Positions 1 through 6,161 of a stretch of DNA of 6,161 nucleotides are shown here, one piece after another. A program made the translations under genes and the position numbers. The first letter of the stretch is position 1. The number at the start of each line of letters is the position of its first letter. The notes beneath the pieces are model-generated. The model was not told the DNA's origin, did no database searches, and saw nothing but the letters and a program-made list of their open reading frames with translations. This DNA is from Anaerolineales bacterium (GTDB lineage Bacteria > Chloroflexota > Anaerolineae > Anaerolineales > Villigracilaceae), in the NCBI GenBank assembly GCA_020847355.1, contig JADLCG010000068.1, positions 1-6,161 on the forward strand, given 5' to 3'.

Positions 1-983
1 GGCACGCCCAAAGCCGCAGGCGGAGAAGCGCGCATGGCGCGCAGTATTTTTGAGAAGGCTTTACGCATGGGTTCGGGCAGGGCGGCTAAAGTTCGTTCTA
101 CCCATTCCGCGTTGCCAATGTTGACCAGCAGTAAAGTCAGAATCATCAATGGGAACGGAGCCACTTGCAACACTTGCGAGGGAATTTCCGTGAACGTGGA
201 TTGCAAGACCAGCCCCAGCCACTGTAAAAAGGCGAAGAGATACGCGCCAAACGCGGCGCGTGAGGGATTCCACCCGCCAAAAATGGTAATCGCGAGGGCG
301 ATCCAGCCCACGCCATCCAGACCGGAGATCGTGCCCATCCATCCGGCGCGAATCGCTAACGAGAACGCTGGACCCGCCAACCCGATGAATGCCCCGCCGA
401 CAATCGTATAAATATAACGAAGCAAATTCACATTCCCGCCGCGGATGTAAACTGCGGCAGGCTTCTCGCCCATCCCCTGCAAAACCAAGCCCGGGCGCGT
501 GCGATATATCCAGAGCCAGACCAGTAAAATGCAAATAAAACTCAAATAGGTGATCGCATCCTGACGGAAAAATAAAACGCCTAAGATCGGCAGATCGCTC
601 AAGCCGGGGATGGGAAACGCCGTTAAGCGCGGACCATTTAAGCCCATATACGGATTGCCCAGAAAATAGGAAAGGTCTCGACAGGTGAGCGCCAAGACAA
701 AGCCGACCGCCACTTGAGATTGTAATAAAGTCACGCTGGCAAAAGCCACGATCAGCGCAACAATTGCGCCAATGAGCGCGCCCGCCAAAAAGCCAAGCAA
801 AATGCTGTTGGTGTTGTACGCCACCGCAAAGCCGCCCATTGCCGAAAGCAGAATTGTCCCGTTCATGGAAAGGTTGATTACGCCGGCGCGTTCGGAGATG
901 GTCTCGCCTAGCACGGCGAAAACAATTGGCGCGGCTGAAGCTAAGACTCCAGCCAAACCGATGAGAAGCGTTTCTTGATTCAT
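1..983 (-). CDS. BMP-family ABC transporter, second permease subunit (3' end beyond window)
   Basis: This is an inner-membrane permease of the COG1079/NupQ-like type, the second of two dissimilar permeases in BMP-type nucleoside or simple-sugar importers. The frame opens with ATG at 983 and stays open for 327 complete codons to the window edge, so the stop is not seen. Family marks are the segment at residues 28-49 (SERAGVINLSMNG), the cytoplasmic coupling region near residues 168-185 (LQGMGEKPAA), and a glycine-rich stretch at 219-240 containing SGLDGVGWIALAI and FGGWNPSRAA. Several hydrophobic helices are evident, roughly at 8-26, 42-56, 61-84, 90-100, 146-160, 190-211, 226-236, 243-262 and 273-290. 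The start lies 3 nt after the stop of the first permease and has no clear Shine-Dalgarno, so translational coupling is likely. The family usually ends near 300-320 residues, so little should be missing. The Ala/Pro/Arg-rich tail after residue about 300 looks like a variable extension. Confidence 0.93.
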   Translation of the reverse strand, partial: MNQETLLIGLAGVLASAAPIVFAVLGETISERAGVINLSMNGTILLSAMGGFAVAYNTNSILLGFLAGALIGAIVALIVAFASVTLLQSQVAVGFVLALTCRDLSYFLGNPYMGLNGPRLTAFPIPGLSDLPILGVLFFRQDAITYLSFICILLVWLWIYRTRPGLVLQGMGEKPAAVYIRGGNVNLLRYIYTIVGGAFIGLAGPAFSLAIRAGWMGTISGLDGVGWIALAITIFGGWNPSRAAFGAYLFAFLQWLGLVLQSTFTEIPSQVLQVAPFPLMILTLLLVNIGNAEWVERTLAALPEPMRKAFSKILRAMRASPPAALGV

Positions 984-986
984 AGG

Positions 987-2027
987 TTAGGGCGCTCGCT
1001 TTACAATTTTTTGACGTACGCCTTCCATCAGCAAAACAAATAAAACCAGCGCGCCTTGCAAAACGCCGGAGAGCGAAGAATCTAGTTTCATCATAATGGG
1101 AAGTTGAATACTGCCGATATTCAATGCGGCGAAGAGCAAAGCGACTGGAATCGCCCAGATTGCTTGATAATTAATCAACATCGCAACCATCAAGCCTAAA
1201 TATCCATAACCGCTGGAGATGGAGGGAATCAAGCGGTGATAAACTGCCGCCACTTGCACGGCGCCGGCCGCGCCCGCCAATGCGCCGCAAATCAAAAATG
1301 AATACAGCGAATAACGCCAGGTGGGAATGCCTAATAAATACGCGGCGCGGAAATTTTTGCCAACCGCTTTAAGTTTCAAACCAAAGTAAGTGCCTTGTAA
1401 AAGAAAATAGATAATGACAATCGCAATCAAGGCTAAAGCCAACGCCCACGGACTGATGCGTAAATTTGCTAGAAGCGGCAAAGAAAATTCGTCCGGGAAA
1501 GGCATGGTTCCGCTCATGGATGCCACGCCCGGGCGCTTCCAAGGACCGAAGATCAGGTAAATCGTCCAGGCGGTGGCGACAAAGTTCAAGCCTAACCCGC
1601 CGAAGATTTCATTCACGCCGCCAAACGTTTTCAGCAAGCCCGTCAGCGCCGCCCAAACTGCGCCGCCAATCATGCCGCCTAAAATCGCCAAGCTGATAAT
1701 CAGCGCCGGGGGTAAAGCGCTCTCAAGAAAAAGGCGATAAACCCAAGTAGTGACAATAGCGCCCATCACCACCTGACCTTCCACGCCAATATTCCAAAGA
1801 CCGGCAGAGAACGTCACCAGCAAACCGGCGGTAGCCAGCAATAACGGCACAAACGCCACCAAGACTTCGGCAAATTTGCGAGTTGAACCTACCGAGCCGA
1901 AAAACATATTTTGATAAGCTTCCAGCGGCGAGGCGCCAGCGGAAATTAAAATCAAAGAGACCGCTCCAAACGCCAGCGCCATCGCCAGCGCTTGAAGCGC
2001 CAAGCCTTTCAAACGCGCCTTAAGCAT
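987..2027 (-). CDS. BMP-family ABC transporter, first permease subunit
   Basis: This 346-residue inner-membrane permease is of the COG4603/NupP-like type. With the second permease it should form the translocation path for the ligand delivered by the lipoprotein. Family hallmarks are WNIGVEGQVVMGA at residues 78-90, GVNEIFGGLGLNFVA at 137-151 and the ATPase-facing segment LKAVGKNFRAAYLLGI at 218-233. Hydrophobic helices lie roughly at 10-30, 53-72, 83-97, 107-130, 143-160, 194-210, 240-262, 274-287, 289-303 and 320-335. I chose ATG at 2027, which gives the usual short basic start (MLKARLK). The same frame extends to a TTG at 2051, adding eight residues, but nothing favours that. The ATG overlaps the end of the ATPase gene by 8 nt, which indicates coupled translation in one operon. 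There is no strong Shine-Dalgarno, only purine runs inside the ATPase coding sequence. Identity to the permease class is secure; the substrate is not. Confidence 0.95.
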   Translation of the reverse strand: MLKARLKGLALQALAMALAFGAVSLILISAGASPLEAYQNMFFGSVGSTRKFAEVLVAFVPLLLATAGLLVTFSAGLWNIGVEGQVVMGAIVTTWVYRLFLESALPPALIISLAILGGMIGGAVWAALTGLLKTFGGVNEIFGGLGLNFVATAWTIYLIFGPWKRPGVASMSGTMPFPDEFSLPLLANLRISPWALALALIAIVIIYFLLQGTYFGLKLKAVGKNFRAAYLLGIPTWRYSLYSFLICGALAGAAGAVQVAAVYHRLIPSISSGYGYLGLMVAMLINYQAIWAIPVALLFAALNIGSIQLPIMMKLDSSLSGVLQGALVLFVLLMEGVRQKIVKRAP

Positions 2028-3498
2028 AATTTGCCCAGCCCTTTCCGCCAATCAATTGACCCAACTGTTCTACATTAGTTTTTGAAGCGTCTATCGGCTG
2101 AGAAACTTGACCCGCAAAGAAAACCAAAATGCGATCGCTGTATTGTAAAATTTCGTCTAAATCCGAAGAAATGAAAATGACCGCCGAGCCTTGCGCGCAA
2201 CGCTCTTTCAACTTGCTCCAAATATAAATCACCGATTCTATATCCAACCCGCGCGTGGGGTGTTCGAGCAGAATCAAAGAAAGCGGCGTTTGCAGTAAAG
2301 CCAATTCCGCGCGTTGTTGATTCCCGCCCGAAAGCGATTCGATCTTACTCAAGGGCGCGCCGCGAATGTTAAACGCGCGAATTCGCTCTTCGGCAAGTTT
2401 TTCTCCGGCAGTTTGGTCAATAAAAATTCCAGCGGGGCGTTCCGCCAAAATAAAATGTTCCATCAAATTCAATCCGGGGACGAGCGCTTCTTCCAATCTG
2501 GCGGCTGGCAAAAAGTTGACTCCCTTGCGCTTAAAAACATGATAAGACTTGCCGCTCAAATCCTGACCTTTGAGTTGGATTCGGCCGCCGACAGTTCTTG
2601 CCAACCCCGCGCAAGCCCGCATAAATAAATCCTGTCCGGAGCCTTCCATGCCCGCCAAACCAATTACTTCGCCCGCCCGCACTTCTAAATTCACGCCTTT
2701 GATCTTCAAGCGCGCGTCTTCCAACGCGATGTTATCCAGCAAAAGCGTCAGTTCAGTTTGCGCTAAAGATTGCTTCTCGCCCAATGTGATCGCTTTGCCA
2801 AACATCATCTCGATAAATTTCGCAGTAACGTATGGCGGTTTTAATTCCCCGACCAATTCGCCAGCGCGTAACACAGCCACCTGCCCGCACAAACTTTCCA
2901 CATCTTCCAATTTATGCGAGACAAAAATAATGGTAATGGATTGTTCGGCAAGTTTCTTCAGCGTAGCGAATAATTTTTCCTTTTGAGCGGCGCTGATGCC
3001 GGTGGTCGGTTCGTCTAAAATCAGGATTTTCGCGCCAAGGAACAACAGGCGCATAATTTCTAATTGTTGGCGCTCCCCCACAGTTAACGCATCCACATAA
3101 CTTTCAGGGTCAAGCGCAAAGCCATATTCTTTAGCGAGCGCATTAAAATCCTGCATCGCCTTTTTTTGATTTGGAAAAAACTTACCGGGCAAGCCCAATA
3201 AGAAGTTATCTAAAATCCGCATCGGCGGAAAGTCCAATGGGTCTTGATGCAACATACCAATCCCATATCGAATCGCGTCGGCTGGCGAATGCATGACCAC
3301 AGGCTTGCCATCCAAAATAATTTGACTGCCCGTATCAGCCTGAATAAAACCGGATAAGATCTTCATCAACGTGCTTTTCCCCGCTCCATTTTCCCCCAAG
3401 ACGCCCTGAATACTGCCAGACGGGATGTTAAGGCAAATGTCCTTATTGGCGTGAACTTTCCCAAAATGTTTGTGGATGTTTTTCAGTTCAACATGCAT
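2020..3498 (-). CDS. BMP-family ABC transporter, tandem ATP-binding protein
   Basis: This 492-residue cytoplasmic ATPase has two fused nucleotide-binding domains (COG3845/NupO-like, akin to RbsA) and should energise the two adjacent permeases. Domain 1 (about 1-235) has Walker A GENGAGKST at 35-43, Q-loop Gln85, a divergent signature LTVGERQQ at 138-145, Walker B ILILDEP at 158-164 with catalytic Glu163, and switch His195. Domain 2 (about 250-490) has a lysine-less Walker A, GMEGSGQD at 283-290, a canonical signature LSGGNQQR at 389-396, an altered Walker B end (LLEHPTRGLD, 410-419, His in place of the catalytic Glu) and Ser in place of the switch His near 445. One composite site is therefore complete and the other degenerate, as is usual for this family. 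I chose ATG at 3498 because the fold starts directly there. In-frame ATG 3516 and GTG 3531 are possible, but none has a good Shine-Dalgarno and the GTG lies inside a stem-loop. Confidence 0.95.
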   Translation of the reverse strand: MHVELKNIHKHFGKVHANKDICLNIPSGSIQGVLGENGAGKSTLMKILSGFIQADTGSQIILDGKPVVMHSPADAIRYGIGMLHQDPLDFPPMRILDNFLLGLPGKFFPNQKKAMQDFNALAKEYGFALDPESYVDALTVGERQQLEIMRLLFLGAKILILDEPTTGISAAQKEKLFATLKKLAEQSITIIFVSHKLEDVESLCGQVAVLRAGELVGELKPPYVTAKFIEMMFGKAITLGEKQSLAQTELTLLLDNIALEDARLKIKGVNLEVRAGEVIGLAGMEGSGQDLFMRACAGLARTVGGRIQLKGQDLSGKSYHVFKRKGVNFLPAARLEEALVPGLNLMEHFILAERPAGIFIDQTAGEKLAEERIRAFNIRGAPLSKIESLSGGNQQRAELALLQTPLSLILLEHPTRGLDIESVIYIWSKLKERCAQGSAVIFISSDLDEILQYSDRILVFFAGQVSQPIDASKTNVEQLGQLIGGKGWANYA

Positions 3499-3522
3499 AG
3501 GCGGCGGGTTTCCCATCAAACA

Positions 3523-3569
3523 TAGAGACACGGCGGAGTTCGCTACAAAGTTCTTCCGCCGTGTCTCTA
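3523..3569 (-). repeat. Perfect 15-bp inverted repeat (stem-loop) between lipoprotein and ATPase genes
   Basis: The arms at 3523-3537 and 3555-3569 are exact reverse complements (TAGAGACACGGCGGA in transcript orientation) and are separated by a 17-nt loop. The element starts 7 nt after the lipoprotein stop and ends 24 nt before the chosen ATPase ATG. No T-run follows the stem, so it does not look like an intrinsic terminator. Stem-loops at this place in binding-protein transporter operons are known to stabilise the upstream mRNA and lower downstream expression, as with the REP element between malE and malF. That role here is inference. The GTAGAGAC...GTCTCTA ends also fit a dispersed palindromic repeat. 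Confidence 0.85.
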
Positions 3570-3576
3570 CACAGAA

Positions 3577-4797
3577 TTATTTACTTGCGCTTAAGCCTTC
3601 CATACCTTCCAGCAATTGCGGCAAATACCAAACCTGCTGATCGGTGGCGACTTCGCCATCCGCAAGATAGGCAGAGCCGTCTTGCAGGTTAAGCGGACCC
3701 GTCCACAGGTTCAGTCCGCCGGCGAGTTCGGCGGTAAAGGCTTTGACTGCGGCGGCGGCATCCGCGCTTAAAGCCGGACCGTTTTCAAAACCAACCATAG
3801 AAGTATCTAAATTATTGATGTTCGACCAATCTGGTCCCAGCCAAACAAATTGAGATTTCCACGAGCCGTCTTGAGCCGAGGCAATCGCCTTGGTATATTC
3901 AGGTCCCCAATTGAAATACGGCACGCCCAAGCACACGTCTGGAGCGGCTTCACAAGCGGCGACATAATCATAAGCCAAACCAAAGGATGGCGTACCTTCT
4001 TTAGTTTGCTTTTGCGCTTCGCCTAAGTTCACCGGGTTATCAATGCCGGAAATCACCACGTCGTAACCGGTGGTATAAAAATTATCCGAAATTTGAACCG
4101 GATCGGTAGTAGTGCCGGGGATGTGGAACCAGAAGCCCACCCAATCCACTTTGAATTTCAAATCAGCGGGGTTTTTGCCGGCTTTTTCCCAACAATGTTT
4201 CGCGCCCAAATAAGCGGAAGCGGCGAGGCGGCGGGTTTCATCATTAATCAGCGGACCTAAATAACCAATTTGACCAGTCTTGGAAGAAAGCGCAGAAGCG
4301 CAACCGGCGATCATCTTGCCGTATTCCATCCGCCCCATAATATTGGTCATGTTCGGGGTTGCCACATAATTCTTACCTTCAGACCAAACTTGATCGCCCG
4401 AAGTCATAATCACATTAATTTCTGGATGGGCTTTTGCAAAAGCGCTCGCGCCATCCTTCATATCGTCGGAGCTGAAGATAATCAGCTTTGCGCCTTTTGC
4501 TACCAATTCCTCGGCAAGTTGATCCGGCGTAGTGCCGGGGCGGTCGGCAGGATTGACCTTATCCAGATACAGCATCTTGGCGCCGAGTTGTTTCTCAACA
4601 TACAAGCCGCCTTCATATTGCGCCTGACTCCAACCATTATCATTATAGGGACCCACATAAAGCATCCCGAACACAAACGGTTCGTTAGACGGAGCGCTCG
4701 TCGCTGGGGCTTCCGTAGCGGCGGGTTGCCCACAAGCGGACAAAGCCAACATCAGCGCCAGAGCGAGCATACTAAAACGAGCAAAATTCTTACGCAT
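3577..4797 (-). CDS. BMP-family substrate-binding lipoprotein
   Basis: This 406-residue extracytoplasmic ligand receptor of a BMP/PnrA-type ABC importer belongs to family PF02608 (Med/TmpC/NupN relatives, several of which bind purine nucleosides). A lipoprotein signal peptide spans residues 1-21: basic n-region MRKNFAR, a Leu/Ala core and lipobox LSAC with Cys22 as the lipid anchor. An Ala/Thr/Glu/Pro/Ser linker follows to about residue 40. The fold begins with FVFGMLYVGPYNDNGWSQ (41-58), the family's first strand and ligand loop. Other typical parts are the alternating strands KLIIFSS (104-110) and INVIMTSGD (127-135), followed by MGRMEYGKMIAG (154-165). The start ATG at 4797 has an excellent Shine-Dalgarno 7 nt upstream. 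A TTG at 4848 would add 17 residues and spoil the signal peptide. At about 385 mature residues it is longer than the roughly 330 of PnrA. Cys282 and Cys289 could form a disulfide. First gene of the importer operon; ligand not determinable. Confidence 0.95.
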   Translation of the reverse strand: MRKNFARFSMLALALMLALSACGQPAATEAPATSAPSNEPFVFGMLYVGPYNDNGWSQAQYEGGLYVEKQLGAKMLYLDKVNPADRPGTTPDQLAEELVAKGAKLIIFSSDDMKDGASAFAKAHPEINVIMTSGDQVWSEGKNYVATPNMTNIMGRMEYGKMIAGCASALSSKTGQIGYLGPLINDETRRLAASAYLGAKHCWEKAGKNPADLKFKVDWVGFWFHIPGTTTDPVQISDNFYTTGYDVVISGIDNPVNLGEAQKQTKEGTPSFGLAYDYVAACEAAPDVCLGVPYFNWGPEYTKAIASAQDGSWKSQFVWLGPDWSNINNLDTSMVGFENGPALSADAAAAVKAFTAELAGGLNLWTGPLNLQDGSAYLADGEVATDQQVWYLPQLLEGMEGLSASK

Positions 4798-4804
4798 TCT
4801 TCTT

Positions 4805-4812
4805 CTCCTTTT
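4805..4812 (-). promoter_or_regulatory. Shine-Dalgarno site of the lipoprotein gene
   Basis: AAAAGGAG in transcript orientation ends 7 nt before ATG 4797. Its strength and spacing decide the start in favour of the 406-residue lipoprotein with a clean signal peptide, against the in-frame TTG at 4848. It is much the best ribosome site in the operon, which fits the excess of binding protein over permease and ATPase usual in such importers. Confidence 0.85.
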
Positions 4813-4862
4813 GAAAATTGTTGAACATGACAAAACCAGGAATTTCAATTTTTTAAGCTGAG

Positions 4863-4870
4863 CCTCCTTT
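4863..4870 (-). promoter_or_regulatory. Second, upstream Shine-Dalgarno-like sequence in the leader
   Basis: AAAGGAGG in transcript orientation is a near-perfect anti-16S match lying 65 nt upstream of the lipoprotein ATG. The only in-frame start it could serve is TTG 4848, 14 nt away, which is longer than the usual 5-10 nt. It may be a standby ribosome site, the start of an N-terminally extended product, or chance. The sequence itself is certain; the function is not. Confidence 0.4.
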
Positions 4871-4884
4871 CAATTGTCTAAACA

Positions 4885-4913
4885 AGATTACCAGACTTTT
4901 TTCAGTTTGTGAA
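4885..4913 (-). promoter_or_regulatory. Candidate sigma-70-type promoter for the importer operon
   Basis: In transcript orientation there is TTCACA (4913-4908, one mismatch to TTGACA), a 17-nt spacer ending in TGG, then TAATCT (4890-4885). The spacing is ideal and the TG gives an extended -10, but the -10 hexamer itself matches TATAAT at only three positions. It lies in the sole gap large enough for an operon promoter, about 90 nt upstream of the lipoprotein ATG, in AT-rich DNA. No operator repeat or riboswitch fold was recognised beside it. Confidence 0.4.
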
Positions 4914-4945
4914 GAATATAACTTATTGGATGCGATAAGCGAGCG

Positions 4946-6161
4946 CTACTCACATTTGAATTCGCCTCTCGCCGCGCTGATAGCTGTTTGCTGTTCCAAT
5001 GAGCTTTCAGTCTCCCGTTCAATGCGCTCCCACAATTTGCACAACAACGGACCAACAAAACTCTTTGAAACTTTATAACTAGTCTGAGACAATTCTACCG
5101 CCTTTTGCCAATTATTAACATGAGCATAGCTTTCAATAAAAACAAAACGCTCCACCGGATCGTTAGGGTAATCATCTAAAGCCAAAGCTTCGTCGCCTAA
5201 GTTTGCCGCTGTTTTCCAATCTTTCAACTGGCGGGCTAAATCCGCTTTTTGAAAATAATAACACCAGCCATGCGCAGGTTCGGGGTTATAAATTTTCGGC
5301 ATCTGTGCGCTATGCTCGTTCAAGATCGGGGCGGTTGAAGAGAGCGCCGCCGCATCGCGCAACAGCGTTTCATCGGGGATCAATTTATTGATCGAATCAA
5401 TTTCAGGATCAAGCAAGCGCAGGCATTTTGGCGGCGCGTAATAAAAAACGACTGCTTGCGAGGTATTGCCAGTAAATGTGCCTGCCAAGAAATCATATTC
5501 GACGGGCAGGTTCGGCGCTAAAGCCAAACCACTCCGATTGGTAGGATAAAACAAAACATAATCAATTTTATCGTCGTGTTCATTCGGGGCGTAAATCCAG
5601 TTCAGCGCCGCGCTCAACGAATTATCCGCATAGTAGGTCAACTCTTCGTTGATCAAAACAATTGTATTTTTTTCCAATGCGGGCGCGCGCCAGGTCATTT
5701 GCCAAAACATATTTTTTTGCGCGAGCCAATCGCGCCGAAATTCATTTGACCATAAAAACTGCCTGCCCGAAGCAAAAGCGACGAATAAAACCAACAAGAT
5801 TGTTTTAAGTTTCTTTGGCAAAAACTCCAGCAAGCCGACCAAAATAAAACTTGAACCAAGCATAAAAGATAACGTAGCGCGATTGGCAGGATAGCCCAAT
5901 GAAACGGGAACATTCGTCAGCCAAAATGGCGGACCAGCCAACACAAGCAGAACCAAACCAAAAGCCAACAGCCACCCATTTGATTTCGCGCCGCTTTCCT
6001 TAACTGGGGCTTGATTCCACAGCCCAAACAGACTCAGCCCCGCAACCGCCAGCACAACGAAACTATAGATCGCCAATGTGCGCGGACCATCTACCTGTAA
6101 ATTGGGGAGTTGAAAAGCCTGCTCCCAAGCGCCGAAAGTCGTCGTCCATAAGCTCGCGAAA
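4946..6161 (-). CDS. Multi-pass membrane protein with C-terminal TPR-like domain, conserved-hypothetical type (5' end beyond window)
   Basis: The frame is open from the window edge to TAG at 4946, giving 404 C-terminal residues. A TTG at 6076 is internal, since coding continues upstream of it without a break. Counting from the first complete codon, hydrophobic helices lie at about 30-48, 64-80, 97-114 and 119-136. They are followed by a soluble region of some 260 residues, which I infer to be extracytoplasmic. Near the C-terminus, PEPAHGWCYYFQKADLARQ (294-312) opens a helical region (about 298-375) with TPR-like spacing (KADLARQLKDWKTAANLGDEAL, then ESYAHVNNWQKAVELS). The layout resembles GT39-like membrane enzymes in which the catalytic part would be N-terminal and lie outside the window, but no catalytic motif is visible here. 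From memory, similar hypothetical proteins recur in Chloroflexota. It shares the strand of the importer but is separated by 148 nt and a candidate promoter, so it is probably a separate unit. Function unknown. Confidence 0.85.
   Translation of the reverse strand, partial: FASLWTTTFGAWEQAFQLPNLQVDGPRTLAIYSFVVLAVAGLSLFGLWNQAPVKESGAKSNGWLLAFGLVLLVLAGPPFWLTNVPVSLGYPANRATLSFMLGSSFILVGLLEFLPKKLKTILLVLFVAFASGRQFLWSNEFRRDWLAQKNMFWQMTWRAPALEKNTIVLINEELTYYADNSLSAALNWIYAPNEHDDKIDYVLFYPTNRSGLALAPNLPVEYDFLAGTFTGNTSQAVVFYYAPPKCLRLLDPEIDSINKLIPDETLLRDAAALSSTAPILNEHSAQMPKIYNPEPAHGWCYYFQKADLARQLKDWKTAANLGDEALALDDYPNDPVERFVFIESYAHVNNWQKAVELSQTSYKVSKSFVGPLLCKLWERIERETESSLEQQTAISAARGEFKCE

Noticed and set aside
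1..60. GC-rich near-palindromic stretch with GCGCGCATGGCGCGC at 30-44
   Set aside because: It lies within the open frame of the second permease and is explained by Arg-Ala-Met-Arg-Ala codons rather than a separate element.
61..534. Open minus-strand frame of 157 codons inside the second permease
   Set aside because: It is offset from the true permease frame, which runs unbroken from 983 to the window edge with family motifs in the same stretch.
2131..2138. GCGATCGC octamer, the cyanobacterial HIP1 motif
   Set aside because: I noticed only this copy in 6 kb, whereas HIP1-rich genomes carry it about once per kb or more. It falls in coding sequence and is best taken as chance.
3498..3531. Longer ATPase start at GTG 3531 or ATG 3516
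   Set aside because: The extra residues add nothing to the domain, there is no Shine-Dalgarno before either codon, and the GTG lies within the inverted repeat. The ATG at 3498 starts the fold directly.
4270..4824. Open plus-strand frame of 184 codons opposite the lipoprotein gene
   Set aside because: It is antisense to a clearly recognisable gene, its translation resembles no family, and it has no convincing ribosome site. It is a shadow of the real gene.
4922..4939. Weak inverted repeat (CTTAT, 8-nt loop, ATAAG) just after the upstream membrane protein gene
   Set aside because: A five-pair AT-rich stem with no T-run is too weak to call a terminator. No convincing terminator for that gene is visible.
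4798..4945. Possible riboswitch (for example purine-type) upstream of a likely nucleoside importer
   Set aside because: I could not find the conserved core or three-helix pairing of a purine aptamer, or any other known aptamer pattern, in the 148-nt gap.

Overview
The window looks like ordinary chromosomal DNA of a Chloroflexota bacterium, probably of class Anaerolineae. The clues are the lipoprotein whose mature N-terminus is a low-complexity Ala/Thr/Glu/Pro/Ser linker (a style common in that class), the upstream membrane protein, which I recognise from memory as a type recurrent in Chloroflexota, and the moderate GC with many GCG/CGC codons. This taxonomic call is inference. All supported genes lie on the minus strand, so the reading order runs from high to low coordinates.

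Layout in transcription order: (1) the 3' part of a multi-pass membrane protein with a C-terminal TPR-like helical domain (6161 down to 4946, cut by the window edge). (2) A 148-nt non-coding gap (4945-4798) with a candidate promoter and two Shine-Dalgarno-like sites. (3) A four-gene BMP-family (basic membrane protein / PnrA / Nup type) ABC importer: substrate-binding lipoprotein (4797-3577), tandem ATPase (3498-2020), first permease (2027-987) and second permease (983 to beyond position 1). The last two junctions are tight, with an 8-nt overlap and a 3-nt gap. The only real gap inside the operon is between lipoprotein and ATPase, and it holds a perfect 15-bp inverted repeat.

How the genes work together: the lipoprotein captures a ligand outside the membrane, the two permeases form a heteromeric channel, and the double-domain ATPase powers uptake. 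Characterised relatives import purine or other nucleosides, and databases often label the family 'simple sugar' transport. The substrate cannot be fixed from this sequence, and no linked catabolic gene is visible.

I see no mobile element, CRISPR array, RNA gene or plainly new system. The items most worth a second look are the palindrome between lipoprotein and ATPase, the unequal ATPase sites, the layered translation signals before the lipoprotein, and the lineage-type membrane protein upstream.
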